This document shows, one piece after another, positions 43,835 through 51,461 of a stretch of DNA of 64,000 nt. Every line of letters starts with the position of its first letter. Within the stretch, counting starts at the first letter, position 1. Origin of the DNA: Paenibacillus crassostreae (lineage in GTDB: Bacteria; Bacillota; Bacilli; Paenibacillales; Paenibacillaceae); assembly GCF_001857945.1 (NCBI RefSeq), contig NZ_CP017770.1, positions 3,224,001 through 3,288,000 of the forward strand. Reading direction: 5' to 3'. The notes under the pieces were generated by a model, which worked only from the letters and a program-made list of their open reading frames with translations, was not told where the DNA came from and did not search any database. Position numbers and translations under genes: made by a program.

Positions 43835-44200
43835 ATGGCATACCAAAAGTTGGGACGCGATGCTAGTGCACGTAAAGCATTATTTCGTGATCTAGTAACG
43901 GACCTATTCTTATACGAGCGCATTCAAACAACTGAAGCGAAGGCAAAAGAAGTTCGTTCTATTGCTGAAAAGTTGATTACAAAAGCTAAAAAAGGTGATC
44001 TTCATTCACGTCGTCAAGTTGCTGCATTCGTTCGTCGTGAAACTGTAGATGGAGAGCAAGATGCTATCCAAAAATTGTTTAGCGATTTGGCACCTCGTTA
44101 CTCTACGCGTCCAGGCGGATACACTCGTATCTTGAAACTTGGACCTCGTCGTGGCGATGCTGCACCTATGGTTTATTTGGAATTAGTAGACCGCGCTTAA
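43835..44200 (+). CDS. rplQ: 50S ribosomal protein L17
   Basis: 121 aa. Begins [45 protein letters not shown] sequence. It lies at the tunnel exit opposite L22. This is the last gene of the alpha operon; two terminators follow. The ECF-transporter genes found next in B. subtilis are absent. Confidence 0.98.
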   Translation: MAYQKLGRDASARKALFRDLVTDLFLYERIQTTEAKAKEVRSIAEKLITKAKKGDLHSRRQVAAFVRRETVDGEQDAIQKLFSDLAPRYSTRPGGYTRILKLGPRRGDAAPMVYLELVDRA

Positions 44201-44215
44201 ACTATCGAAATGTTG

Positions 44216-44258
44216 AAAGGGTAAGAAGGAATCACAGATTCTGTACTAACCCTTTTTT
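44216..44258 (+). terminator. first terminator closing the alpha operon
   Basis: AAAGGGT pairs with ACCCTTT. An inner GAATC/GATTC stem forms around ACA (44229-44241), and the outer stem runs into a six-T run. Confidence 0.85.
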
Positions 44259-44275
44259 CACTTCATTTCGGAATT

Positions 44276-44303
44276 AGGGAGCTCCGGAAGGGGCTTCCTT
44301 TTT
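44276..44303 (+). terminator. second, tandem terminator after rplQ
   Basis: AGGGAGCTCC and GGGGCTTCCT form a 10-bp stem (two G-U pairs) capped by a GGAA tetraloop and followed by TTTTT. Tandem terminators insulate the highly expressed ribosomal cluster from truA. Confidence 0.85.
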
Positions 44304-44432
44304 AAATGATAAGAAAGTGTATGTTCCGCACCAACCTTTACTTATCGATTAAATATTCATAGGTTCTATCTCAATAGAGATGGTAACTCTTTGTTATTTA
44401 ATGTTGTGGATTTGCTAAATGAGGTGATGTAA

Positions 44433-45221
44433 CTGCGCAACTTATGTATGAAGGTCAGTTACGATGGTACACATTATAACGGCTTTCAAACACAGCCTGA
44501 TGGTAGAACAATTCAGGATCAACTTGAGAAGGCTATAAAGATGCTTTCTGATGAAGATGTAAAGATTATAGCATCAGGTCGTACGGATGCAGGTGTGCAC
44601 GCCTACGGTCAGGTATTCAATTTCTTGACGCAATCTCACATTCCAGTAGAACGGTGGCCGATGGCACTTAATACTAGACTACCGGATGATATTGTTGTCA
44701 GAGAAGCAATTGAAGTGCCAGAACTCTTTCATGCTCGTTATTCAGCAAAGCAGAAAACATATCGTTATACAGTAAATGCTAATCAATTTATTGATGTGTT
44801 TCAGCGTCATACTCAATTTCATCATCATGGAAAATTAAACATCGAGGCTATGCAAAGAGCTATAAAGCACTTCATCGGAACTTATGATTTCACATCATTT
44901 GCTTCAAGACGTTCTACAAAGACTTCTCATATTCGAACATTATTTGACGCATATATGGTTGTGGATAAATCGATGTGTAGATCTTCTACCTATGATCAAG
45001 GTGTTATTCATACGTATGTAACCGGCAGTGGCTTTTTACAGCATATGGTTCGTATTATGATGGGCACTTTGCTAGAAGTGGGAGAAGGTAAAAAGTCTCC
45101 AGATGATATAACTGCGATAATAGCAGCTGAAGATCGGTCGAAAGCTGGTCCAACTGCTGTGAGCAAAGGTCTAATTTTATGGGATGTAGAATATAATGAT
45201 TTTCCGAAAAAAACTTTCTAA
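44433..45221 (+). CDS. truA: tRNA pseudouridine(38-40) synthase TruA
   Basis: 262 aa if translation starts at CTG 44433, giving MRNLCMKVSYDG. This CTG is 6 nt from GAGGTG (44421-44426), and the codon before it is TAA. The first in-frame ATG (44448) is 21 nt from that site. The catalytic aspartate is in SGRTDAGVHAYGQV. TruA isomerises uridines in the anticodon arm. It follows the ribosomal cluster directly and precedes rplM. Confidence 0.93.
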   Translation: MRNLCMKVSYDGTHYNGFQTQPDGRTIQDQLEKAIKMLSDEDVKIIASGRTDAGVHAYGQVFNFLTQSHIPVERWPMALNTRLPDDIVVREAIEVPELFHARYSAKQKTYRYTVNANQFIDVFQRHTQFHHHGKLNIEAMQRAIKHFIGTYDFTSFASRRSTKTSHIRTLFDAYMVVDKSMCRSSTYDQGVIHTYVTGSGFLQHMVRIMMGTLLEVGEGKKSPDDITAIIAAEDRSKAGPTAVSKGLILWDVEYNDFPKKTF

Positions 45222-45226
45222 TACTC

Positions 45227-45255
45227 TTGCGAATTGATTGTGAATGCTGTACAAT
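45227..45255 (+). promoter_or_regulatory. SigA promoter of rplM-rpsI
   Basis: TTGCGA (45227-45232), a 17-nt spacer, then TACAAT (45250-45255). The start near 45262 leaves a leader of about 145 nt. An L13-binding leader occurs here in B. subtilis, but I cannot confirm that fold by eye. Confidence 0.65.
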
Positions 45256-45405
45256 AATAATTGTGTTTTCTTAATGGCTTTCCCACAGCCCCAAATAAGA
45301 TATTCACAGTCTAATTATAATTAATTAAATTATGTAGCTAACTACTATGAACGAAGATAAATGAAATATGTTTGATTTTCGGACGAAAACAAGGAGGAAC
45401 TATTC

Positions 45406-45843
45406 ATGCGTACCACCTATATGGCTAAGCCAAATGAAGTAGAGCGCAATTGGCATATCATCGATGCCGATGGTAAAACGCTCGGACGTTTGGCAACAGA
45501 AGTTGCTGCTCTAATTCGCGGTAAACACAAGCCACAATTTACTACACACGTTGATTCAGGCGATTTCGTTGTTGTAATCAATGCTGAGAAGATCCATTTA
45601 ACAGGAAGAAAATTAACTGACAAGAAATACTACCGTCACTCCATGCATAACGGTGGATTGAAAGTAACCACAGCTCAAGATATGCTTAAGACTTTCCCTG
45701 AACGTGTTATTGAGGCAGCTGTTAAAGGTATGCTTCCTAAGACTCGTATGGGAGACAAAATGCAATTGAGACTTAAGGTATATGCAGGTACAGAACATCC
45801 ACACGAAGCACAAAAACCAGAAGTTTACGAACTTCGCGGGTAA
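45406..45843 (+). CDS. rplM: 50S ribosomal protein L13
   Basis: 145 aa. Starts [30 protein letters not shown] and ends [15 protein letters not shown]. An early assembly protein. Start after AAGGAGGAACTATTC. Forms a two-gene operon with rpsI, 20 nt downstream. Confidence 0.98.
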   Translation: MRTTYMAKPNEVERNWHIIDADGKTLGRLATEVAALIRGKHKPQFTTHVDSGDFVVVINAEKIHLTGRKLTDKKYYRHSMHNGGLKVTTAQDMLKTFPERVIEAAVKGMLPKTRMGDKMQLRLKVYAGTEHPHEAQKPEVYELRG

Positions 45844-45863
45844 TTTAAAAGGAGGACAGTTTC

Positions 45864-46256
45864 ATGGCACAAGTACAATACTATGGGACAGGTCGTCGTA
45901 AACATTCGGTAGCACGTGTACGTCTTATACCGGGTGAAGGACGCATTGTCATTAATAAACGCGACATTAATGAATATTTCGGTCTAGAAACACTTAAGTT
46001 GATTGTTAAACAACCACTTAATTTAACAGAAACATTGGGTAAATACGATGTTCTTGTTATTGCTCATGGTGGAGGAACATCAGGTCAAGCTGGAGCGATT
46101 CGTCACGGAATTTCACGTGCATTGCTTAAAGTAGATCCTGAAATGCGCTCTTCACTTAAGAAAGCAGGATTCTTGACTCGTGATCCACGTATGAAAGAAC
46201 GTAAGAAATACGGACTTAAAGCAGCACGTCGTGCTCCTCAGTTCTCAAAACGTTAA
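45864..46256 (+). CDS. rpsI: 30S ribosomal protein S9
   Basis: 130 aa. Starts [21 protein letters not shown] and ends RRAPQFSKR, whose C-terminal arginine touches P-site tRNA. Start after AAAGGAGGACAGTTTC. A strong terminator follows. Confidence 0.98.
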   Translation: MAQVQYYGTGRRKHSVARVRLIPGEGRIVINKRDINEYFGLETLKLIVKQPLNLTETLGKYDVLVIAHGGGTSGQAGAIRHGISRALLKVDPEMRSSLKKAGFLTRDPRMKERKKYGLKAARRAPQFSKR

Positions 46257-46275
46257 TATTATTTGTTTATCAAGA

Positions 46276-46306
46276 AACTCTTGGCCTCATTGGCCAAGGG
46301 TTTTTT
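46276..46306 (+). terminator. terminator of rplM-rpsI
   Basis: AACTCTTGGCC and GGCCAAGGGTT form an 11-bp stem (one G-U) with a TCATT loop, followed by TTTTTT. Confidence 0.92.
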
Positions 46307-46358
46307 CTTTTTTTTATCAAAAAAACTCCCTAAAAACATTAAATTTGTTAACTATTTA

Positions 46359-46386
46359 TTGACAATGAGTGATTAAGATTTATAAT
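46359..46386 (+). promoter_or_regulatory. SigA promoter of cysH-sat
   Basis: Consensus TTGACA (46359-46364), a 16-nt spacer, consensus TATAAT (46381-46386). Start near 46393, leaving a leader of only about 55 nt, too short for an S-box or T-box. Control by a repressor such as CymR is possible but no site is shown. Confidence 0.85.
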
Positions 46387-46447
46387 AGTAGTAAATTCAC
46401 ATTAAGATAGTAGGAATTATTCTGGGGATGTATTAGGGGAGGAAATC

Positions 46448-47140
46448 ATGAACTTACTAGAGAAGGAACAGCTTATTCAACAAAAAGCAGATGAATTTGA
46501 ACATTCATCACCTGAAGAAGTCATTCGTTGGGCAATTGAGACATTTCCGAACATTACATTTGCATGTAGTTTTGGTGCCGAAGATGTTGTATTAGTTGAT
46601 ATGATTCAAAAGATTAGTCCATCCACAGATGTGTTTTATTTAGATACGGATTTCCATTTCACAGAAACGTATGAAACCCGTGATAAGATGGTTGAAAAGT
46701 ATGGAATGGAATTTGTTCGTGTATCACCCAAGATTACACCTGAACAGCAGGCGTTGGAATTTGGTGAAGCATTGTGGAACGTTGATCCTAACCAATGTTG
46801 CAATATACGTAAGGTAGAACCTCTGACACGTATTCTTACAGAGTATGATGCGTGGATCACAGGTATACGTCGTGATCAAGCACCTACACGTGCTAATAGC
46901 AAAAAAGTTGAGTATGATACGAAATTTGGATTGGTTAAATTCAATCCGATTGCTTCGTGGACGTCGGATGATGTGTGGGAATATATTCGCACGAATAATG
47001 TTCTATACAATCCGCTACATGATCAGAATTACCCAAGTATTGGTTGCGAATATTGTACTCGTCAAGTAATGCCTGGTGAAGATCCTCGAGCAGGACGTTG
47101 GGCGGGTTCGGAGAAGACAGAATGTGGGCTTCATAAATAA
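46448..47140 (+). CDS. cysH: adenylyl-sulfate (APS/PAPS) reductase
   Basis: 230 aa. It reduces activated sulfate to sulfite. The catalytic cysteine is C226 in the C-terminal ECGLHK. The paired CC at 117-118 with C200 and C203 (CEYC) are the ligands of a [4Fe-4S] cluster, which marks the APS-using type also found in Bacillus. No APS kinase gene (cysC) is next to it, consistent with direct APS reduction. It is cotranscribed with sat, 37 nt downstream. Start after AGGGGAGGAAATC. Confidence 0.94.
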   Translation: MNLLEKEQLIQQKADEFEHSSPEEVIRWAIETFPNITFACSFGAEDVVLVDMIQKISPSTDVFYLDTDFHFTETYETRDKMVEKYGMEFVRVSPKITPEQQALEFGEALWNVDPNQCCNIRKVEPLTRILTEYDAWITGIRRDQAPTRANSKKVEYDTKFGLVKFNPIASWTSDDVWEYIRTNNVLYNPLHDQNYPSIGCEYCTRQVMPGEDPRAGRWAGSEKTECGLHK

Positions 47141-47176
47141 AGATATACGATATATCTATGGATGAGGAGATAAAGG

Positions 47177-48346
47177 ATGACTTCGATATTACCGCATGGT
47201 GGAAGTTTAGTTCAACGGGTTTTGGGAGGTAATGAAAGAGAGGCTTTATTGCAGGCAGCTGAGAGTTTTCAAAAGATCGCTATAAACACTTGGACAATTT
47301 CTGACTTAGATCTCATTGGTGTAGGAGCTTTTTCGCCACTTACAGGATTCCTGAATGAAGATGATTACCGATCAGTGATTAAATCAATGAAATTAGTTGA
47401 TGGTACTGTATGGACTATTCCAATAACTTTATCTATTGATCCACAACAAGCTTCAGAATTAAATATTAACGAGCAAGTTGCCCTAGTGGGTGAGACAGAT
47501 GGAATAGTATATGGAACACTGACAGTGGAAAGTATTTATGAAGTCGATCACGCTGAGGAAGCTATTAATGTATTCAGAACAAACGATTTAGAGCATCCTG
47601 GGGTCAAAAAATTATTAGAACGTTCTACAACTTATGTGGGTGGTTCAATTCAAGTATTGAATCGGCCAGAGCCTAAGAAATTCAAAGAATTCTATTTTAC
47701 GCCTAGTGAAACACGAGCTTTGTTTGCAGAAAAGGGATGGAATAGAGTTGTAGGCTTCCAAACTCGTAATCCTGTGCATAGAGCACATGAATACATTCAA
47801 AAGAGTGCAATGGAGATTGTTGATGCTCTTTTCTTGAATCCACTTGTAGGTGAGACTAAATCTGATGATGTACCTGCTAACGTGCGCATGAACAGTTATT
47901 TCGCACTTTTAGAGAACTACTATCCTAAGGATCGTGCTTTTCTCGGTGTATTCCCAGCCGCTATGCGCTACGCTGGACCTCGTGAAGCTGTATTTCATTC
48001 CCTTGTCCGGAAGAACTATGGATGTACACATTTCATCGTAGGAAGAGATCATGCGGGTGTTGGTGATTATTATGGAACGTATGAAGCACAAGAGATCTTT
48101 AAGAACTTTACGGCTGAAGAAATTGGAATTACACCGTTATTCTTTGAACATAGTTTCTTTTGTACCAAATGTGGAAATATGGCTTCGAGCAAGACATGTC
48201 CTCATGGAAAAGAAGATCATATGACACTGTCTGGAACAAAGGTACGTGCTTTACTTCGTGATGGCCAGTGTCCACCTCCAGAATTTACTCGGCCTGAAGT
48301 TGCTAAAATTCTGATCGAAGGTATGGCAGAGCAAGTAACGAATTAA
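47177..48346 (+). CDS. sat: sulfate adenylyltransferase (ATP sulfurylase)
   Basis: 389 aa. It activates sulfate with ATP to give APS, the CysH substrate. [10 protein letters not shown] (195-204) holds the HxxH nucleotide-binding motif, and [12 protein letters not shown] is the second signature. A CxxC pair (CTKCGNM) with a later CPHG forms a likely zinc site. The protein is full length for the homo-oligomeric type. Its terminator overlaps the cwlD ribosome-binding site. Confidence 0.96.
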   Translation: MTSILPHGGSLVQRVLGGNEREALLQAAESFQKIAINTWTISDLDLIGVGAFSPLTGFLNEDDYRSVIKSMKLVDGTVWTIPITLSIDPQQASELNINEQVALVGETDGIVYGTLTVESIYEVDHAEEAINVFRTNDLEHPGVKKLLERSTTYVGGSIQVLNRPEPKKFKEFYFTPSETRALFAEKGWNRVVGFQTRNPVHRAHEYIQKSAMEIVDALFLNPLVGETKSDDVPANVRMNSYFALLENYYPKDRAFLGVFPAAMRYAGPREAVFHSLVRKNYGCTHFIVGRDHAGVGDYYGTYEAQEIFKNFTAEEIGITPLFFEHSFFCTKCGNMASSKTCPHGKEDHMTLSGTKVRALLRDGQCPPPEFTRPEVAKILIEGMAEQVTN

Positions 48347-48374
48347 TTACGTGTTCGTTATGGTAATATTTGTC

Positions 48375-48427
48375 CACCTCCATCCATATAGATGATAAGA
48401 GTCTATATGGGACAGGGGGTGTTTTTT
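48375..48427 (+). terminator. sat terminator whose 3' arm contains the cwlD ribosome-binding site
   Basis: The outer stem CACCTCC (48375-48381) pairs with GGGGGTG (48415-48421). The inner 9-bp perfect stem is CCATATAGA (48384-48392) with TCTATATGG (48402-48410). A six-T run (48422-48427) follows at once. GGGGGTG is also the only ribosome-binding site for the cwlD ATG at 48430, so folding would both terminate transcription and hide that site. Confidence 0.85.
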
Positions 48428-48429
48428 GT

Positions 48430-49194
48430 ATGTCCAGGCCTAAGCGTAATATTATTTCGGTGTGGATTCAATTTAGAACGATTAAGAAACTTTTATTAGG
48501 GCTATGCTTGTTGATTGTCTTTGTAGCGGTGCTTACCTATGAAATTCCTGCCAAACAAACAGCGAAGTATTGGAGTTTACCATTAGCAGGAAAAGTAATT
48601 AGCCTAGATGCAGGACATGGTGGACCTGATGGAGGTGCTGTAAGCCGCCAGGGTGTAATTGAAAAGGATATTAACTTAGCAATCACTTTATACCTAAGAG
48701 ATTATTTACAACAGGCTGGAGCGATTGTAGAGATGACAAGAGAAGGTGACTATGATCTAGCCGCTCACGATACAAAGGGTTATTCAAAACGTAAGACTGA
48801 GGATTTAAAACAGCGTGTGAAAAAAATTGAAGATGTGCAAACCGATTTATTTGTCAGTATCCACATGAATAGTATCCCATCGAATCGTTGGAGAGGTGCA
48901 CAAGTATTTTATTATCCTTCTCATTCAGATAATGCTAACTTGGCTACACTAATGCAAGATGAGCTCAAAAGAAATTTGGAGAATACGGATCGTATAGCTA
49001 AGACTGTCAACACAGTATATCTTCTTCAAGTTCTTAAGATCCCATCCGTCCTTGTCGAAGTGGGCTTTCTTTCAAATATAGAAGAGGCATCTTTATTAAA
49101 GGATGAGCAATATCAACGTAAGGTGGCTGCTTCGGTTTACAATGGTATTTTACGGTACACTTCTGGGGAGAAATCTAAGGTGTCGTCAGATTAA
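48430..49194 (+). CDS. cwlD: N-acetylmuramoyl-L-alanine amidase CwlD (spore cortex)
   Basis: 254 aa from the ATG 8 nt after GGGGGTG; a longer frame from 48370 has no such site. A transmembrane anchor lies at about residues 20-38. The amidase-3 zinc ligands are H63 in DAGHGG and E78 in EKDIN, with a further His in VSIHMNS. VEVGFLSN is the C-terminal signature. With PdaA-type deacetylases it makes muramic-delta-lactam in spore cortex. salA and gerD follow as in B. subtilis. Confidence 0.94.
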   Translation: MSRPKRNIISVWIQFRTIKKLLLGLCLLIVFVAVLTYEIPAKQTAKYWSLPLAGKVISLDAGHGGPDGGAVSRQGVIEKDINLAITLYLRDYLQQAGAIVEMTREGDYDLAAHDTKGYSKRKTEDLKQRVKKIEDVQTDLFVSIHMNSIPSNRWRGAQVFYYPSHSDNANLATLMQDELKRNLENTDRIAKTVNTVYLLQVLKIPSVLVEVGFLSNIEEASLLKDEQYQRKVAASVYNGILRYTSGEKSKVSSD

Positions 49195-49199
49195 GTACA

Positions 49200-49299
49200 A
49201 ATATAATAAAGTATAAGTTTTACTTGATACTTTATTTCTTATATTTCGGCAGAGACGGATACCGTCCTTGAAAAAGGACGGAATAGCCGTTTCTGCTTG
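49200..49299 (+). repeat. 100-bp intergenic repeat, full copy R1
   Basis: It aligns over its whole length with R2 (50516-50615). Shared blocks are AAGTATAAGTTT, CTTATATTTCGGCAGAGACG, GATACCGTCCTT, AAAGGACGG and TAGCCGTTTC.GCTTG. CCGTCCTT and AAAGGACGG form a hairpin inside a longer imperfect one (AGACGG/CCGTTT). It begins 6 nt after the cwlD stop and ends 9 nt before the salA -10. Confidence 0.85.
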
Positions 49300-49304
49300 A
49301 GAAA

Positions 49305-49313
49305 TGGTATAAT
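49305..49313 (+). promoter_or_regulatory. extended -10 promoter of salA at the right edge of repeat R1
   Basis: TGGTATAAT is a perfect extended -10 (TGnTATAAT). There is no good -35 at 16-18 nt, where the bases belong to the repeat. Start near 49320, about 30 nt before the salA ATG. Confidence 0.6.
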
Positions 49314-49351
49314 ATACAGATACCAATATACGAAGCTGAGGTGCTGCATTG

Positions 49352-50455
49352 ATGTTATCCAAAGAGAAAGTACAGGAAATATTACTGCCAATCGTAGAGG
49401 CGACCAGCGGCAAAAGTTTGATTGAATTACAGTTCATTCGAGATATTGTTATAAAAGATAACCGGGTCTCACTTTCAGCCATGTTTATTGACTCTAGTGA
49501 AGAGTACCATGCTGAACTCGAGCAAGAAATTCGTCAGCTTCTGAGTAAGGCAGGAGCAGAGGAAGTACATATCCGTTTACGTGTAGCTACGGATTATGAT
49601 CGAAAACTAGCCTTCGGGGAAGAGTTATCACCAGAAGATGAATCGGTATTGAAGAAGGGGCATGCAGCTGGATTAGAAGATCATGCTCTGATAAGAGAAG
49701 ATTCAGGTGTACATTTTATTGCGATCGCTAGCGGTAAAGGTGGCGTTGGTAAATCTACCGTTGCCGTTAACTTAGCTTGCGCTTTGGCTCGTCAAGGTAA
49801 AAAAGTAGGTTTAATAGATGCAGATATATATGGTTTTAGTGTTCCCGATATGATGGGGCTAGAAGAGGGTCCTGTCGTAGATAATGAGATGATCATACCT
49901 GTGGAACGTTTTGGAGTGAAAGTGATGTCGATGGGGTTCTTCATCCGCGAGAATAATCCTGTGATATGGCGTGGACCTATGTTAGGTAAGATGTTACGTC
50001 AATTTCTGAGTGATGTTGGATGGGGAGAATTGGATTATTTATTATTAGATCTTCCTCCAGGTACGGGGGATGTTGCTCTTGATCTACACCAGATGCTTCC
50101 GCAGAGTAAGGAAATTATAGTAACGACTCCACATGCGACAGCTGCATTTGTAGCCGCTAGAGCAGGAGCTATGGCTCTTCAGACGGATCATGAGATATTA
50201 GGTGTTGTGGAGAATATGGCATACTACGAATGTCCAGGTTGTCATGAGCGTGATTATATATTTGGAAAAGGTGGTGGAGCGCGATTAGCTGAAACCTTGA
50301 ATACAGAGTTACTCGCGCAGATTCCATTAGGTATTCCGAGTAATCATCCATCAGAACCGGACTTCTCGCCTTCGATTTATAAGCCTGACACTGTAAGTGG
50401 TAAGATTTATGACACTATGGCAATATCCGTAATCGAAAAGTGTGAGAACAATTAA
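49352..50455 (+). CDS. salA: Mrp/NBP35-family P-loop ATPase SalA
   Basis: 367 aa from the ATG 8 nt after GAGGTG; a TTG one codon earlier is possible. The N-terminal region is a MIP18-like (DUF59) domain. Walker A is GKGGVGKST at residues 128-136, the deviant Mrp type. YYECPGCHERDYIFG holds the CxxC that can bridge an Fe-S cluster. B. subtilis SalA represses scoC and so derepresses proteases; Mrp relatives carry Fe-S clusters. Which role holds here is not visible. Confidence 0.92.
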   Translation: MLSKEKVQEILLPIVEATSGKSLIELQFIRDIVIKDNRVSLSAMFIDSSEEYHAELEQEIRQLLSKAGAEEVHIRLRVATDYDRKLAFGEELSPEDESVLKKGHAAGLEDHALIREDSGVHFIAIASGKGGVGKSTVAVNLACALARQGKKVGLIDADIYGFSVPDMMGLEEGPVVDNEMIIPVERFGVKVMSMGFFIRENNPVIWRGPMLGKMLRQFLSDVGWGELDYLLLDLPPGTGDVALDLHQMLPQSKEIIVTTPHATAAFVAARAGAMALQTDHEILGVVENMAYYECPGCHERDYIFGKGGGARLAETLNTELLAQIPLGIPSNHPSEPDFSPSIYKPDTVSGKIYDTMAISVIEKCENN

Positions 50456-50473
50456 TTCGACTGATTTGAATAT

Positions 50474-50510
50474 AAACAAAGAGTCCCCTGGGGTAGGGAA
50501 CTCTTTGTTT
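50474..50510. terminator. bidirectional terminator between convergent salA and gerD
   Basis: AAACAAAGAGT and ACTCTTTGTTT arms with an inner CCC/GGG extension and one bulged A. The A and T runs on either side suit both directions. Repeat R2 starts 6 nt to its right. Confidence 0.88.
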
Positions 50511-50515
50511 ATATA

Positions 50516-50615
50516 AATATAAGAAAGTATAAGTTTCACATCATACATTATACCCTTATATTTCGGCAGAGACGGATACCGTCCTTTAAAAGGACGGCGT
50601 AGCCGTTTCAGCTTG
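50516..50615 (+). repeat. 100-bp intergenic repeat, full copy R2
   Basis: Same length and orientation as R1, differing mainly in the AT-rich middle (CACATCATACATTATACC against TACTTGATACTTTATTT). The hairpin CCGTCCTTTAAAAGGACGG is perfect here. It sits between the salA terminator and the gerD stop codon, so it lies downstream of both genes. Confidence 0.85.
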
Positions 50616-50637
50616 TGATACTCTACTTAATGTATAG

Positions 50638-51336
50638 TTACTCGCCACCCTCTTCTGATTTCTTTTCTTCGCCGCCACCTTCACCTTGACCACCGCCACC
50701 ACCTTCGCCGCCTTCTTCACTTTTCTTTTCTTTTTCTACTTTGGGCTGAAGTTCACTTTGCACCACAGTTTTTAGTAATTCCATGACTTCCATTTTGAAT
50801 AAGGGATTTTGCATAGCTTCGCTCATGACAGTCATGGTTTGTTTACGGAAATCAGGTGTTTTTGTAAGATCTAAGAACATTTTTGAAATCTCAGGTGACT
50901 TCATGATGTCAGCGACCGCTTTTTGATAAGTGGGATCTTTAATAAGTTCCTGATGGAGTTCTTTACTTTGTGAATTTATGGATTTCGCAAAATCTCCAGC
51001 AAATTGTGGGTCGGTCATAATTTTTTCAATCTCTTTTTTATAGTCTGGAGATGTGATCGTATCTTTTACCGCTGTTCGTATATCCTCTTTAGAAGCTGAA
51101 GATAACATTTTCATACTTAATACTCCAGCACCACCACCGCCACTTTCGGAACTAGGAGAATTTAATGCTTCCTCCACGGCTTTTTTTCCATCATCACTCT
51201 TGAGAATATCAACAACCATAGATTTCATTTCTTTATATCCCATTGATGAGGATGAATTTTGTTCAGCTCCACAGGCAGTCAGAGTTGTCACAAGTACAAT
51301 TATTAATCCGATGAGGCGTATACCCGTTGGTTTCAT
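50638..51336 (-). CDS. gerD: spore germination lipoprotein GerD
   Basis: 232 aa. Signal peptide of about 21 residues ending in a lipobox (LTAC, Cys22), so the mature protein is lipid-anchored in the inner spore membrane. The conserved central helical part (MKSMVVDILKSDDGKKAVEEAL to VMELLKTVVQSELQ) is the GerD core that clusters germinant receptors. The last 30 residues are low-complexity Glu/Gly/Lys, with EKKSEEGGE occurring twice. Ribosome-binding site AAGGAGGTC. It is on the opposite strand to its neighbours, as in B. subtilis. Confidence 0.95.
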   Translation of the reverse strand: MKPTGIRLIGLIIVLVTTLTACGAEQNSSSSMGYKEMKSMVVDILKSDDGKKAVEEALNSPSSESGGGGAGVLSMKMLSSASKEDIRTAVKDTITSPDYKKEIEKIMTDPQFAGDFAKSINSQSKELHQELIKDPTYQKAVADIMKSPEISKMFLDLTKTPDFRKQTMTVMSEAMQNPLFKMEVMELLKTVVQSELQPKVEKEKKSEEGGEGGGGGQGEGGGEEKKSEEGGE

Positions 51337-51370
51337 TTATGTTGACCTCCTTAAACATGGATACTAAGTG

Positions 51371-51401
51371 TAGTATGTGGAGCAGTTATAAGAAATATGT
51401 T
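51371..51401 (-). promoter_or_regulatory. candidate SigG promoter of gerD
   Basis: Read on the minus strand, AACATA (complement of 51396-51401) lies 18 nt before CATACTA (complement of 51371-51377). CATACTA is a perfect SigG-type -10, and the -35 matches four of six bases of TGMATA. gerD is forespore-specific in B. subtilis, which fits. Confidence 0.55.
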
Positions 51402-51461
51402 TGGAGGGTAATGGTTTTTTATATAGAACGTTGGTACAATATTTTCTTAGGGGGTGAGTTT

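Noticed and set aside
44307..44327. Fifth copy of the 100-bp repeat (ATAAGAAAGTGTATGTTCCGC)
   Set aside because: It resembles the left end at about 16 of 21 bases, but in AT-rich sequence that is too weak to call.
45262..45405. L13-binding leader before rplM
   Set aside because: Such a leader is known in B. subtilis, but I could not identify its conserved stem by eye, so it is not annotated.
46393..46447. S-box or other riboswitch before cysH
   Set aside because: The predicted leader is only about 55 nt and shows no terminator hairpin or conserved riboswitch core.
50638..50740. Gly/Glu-rich GerD tail as a frameshift artefact or coding repeat expansion
   Set aside because: The frame is continuous to a normal stop, and acidic/Gly-rich tails are plausible for GerD; only two short repeats are present.
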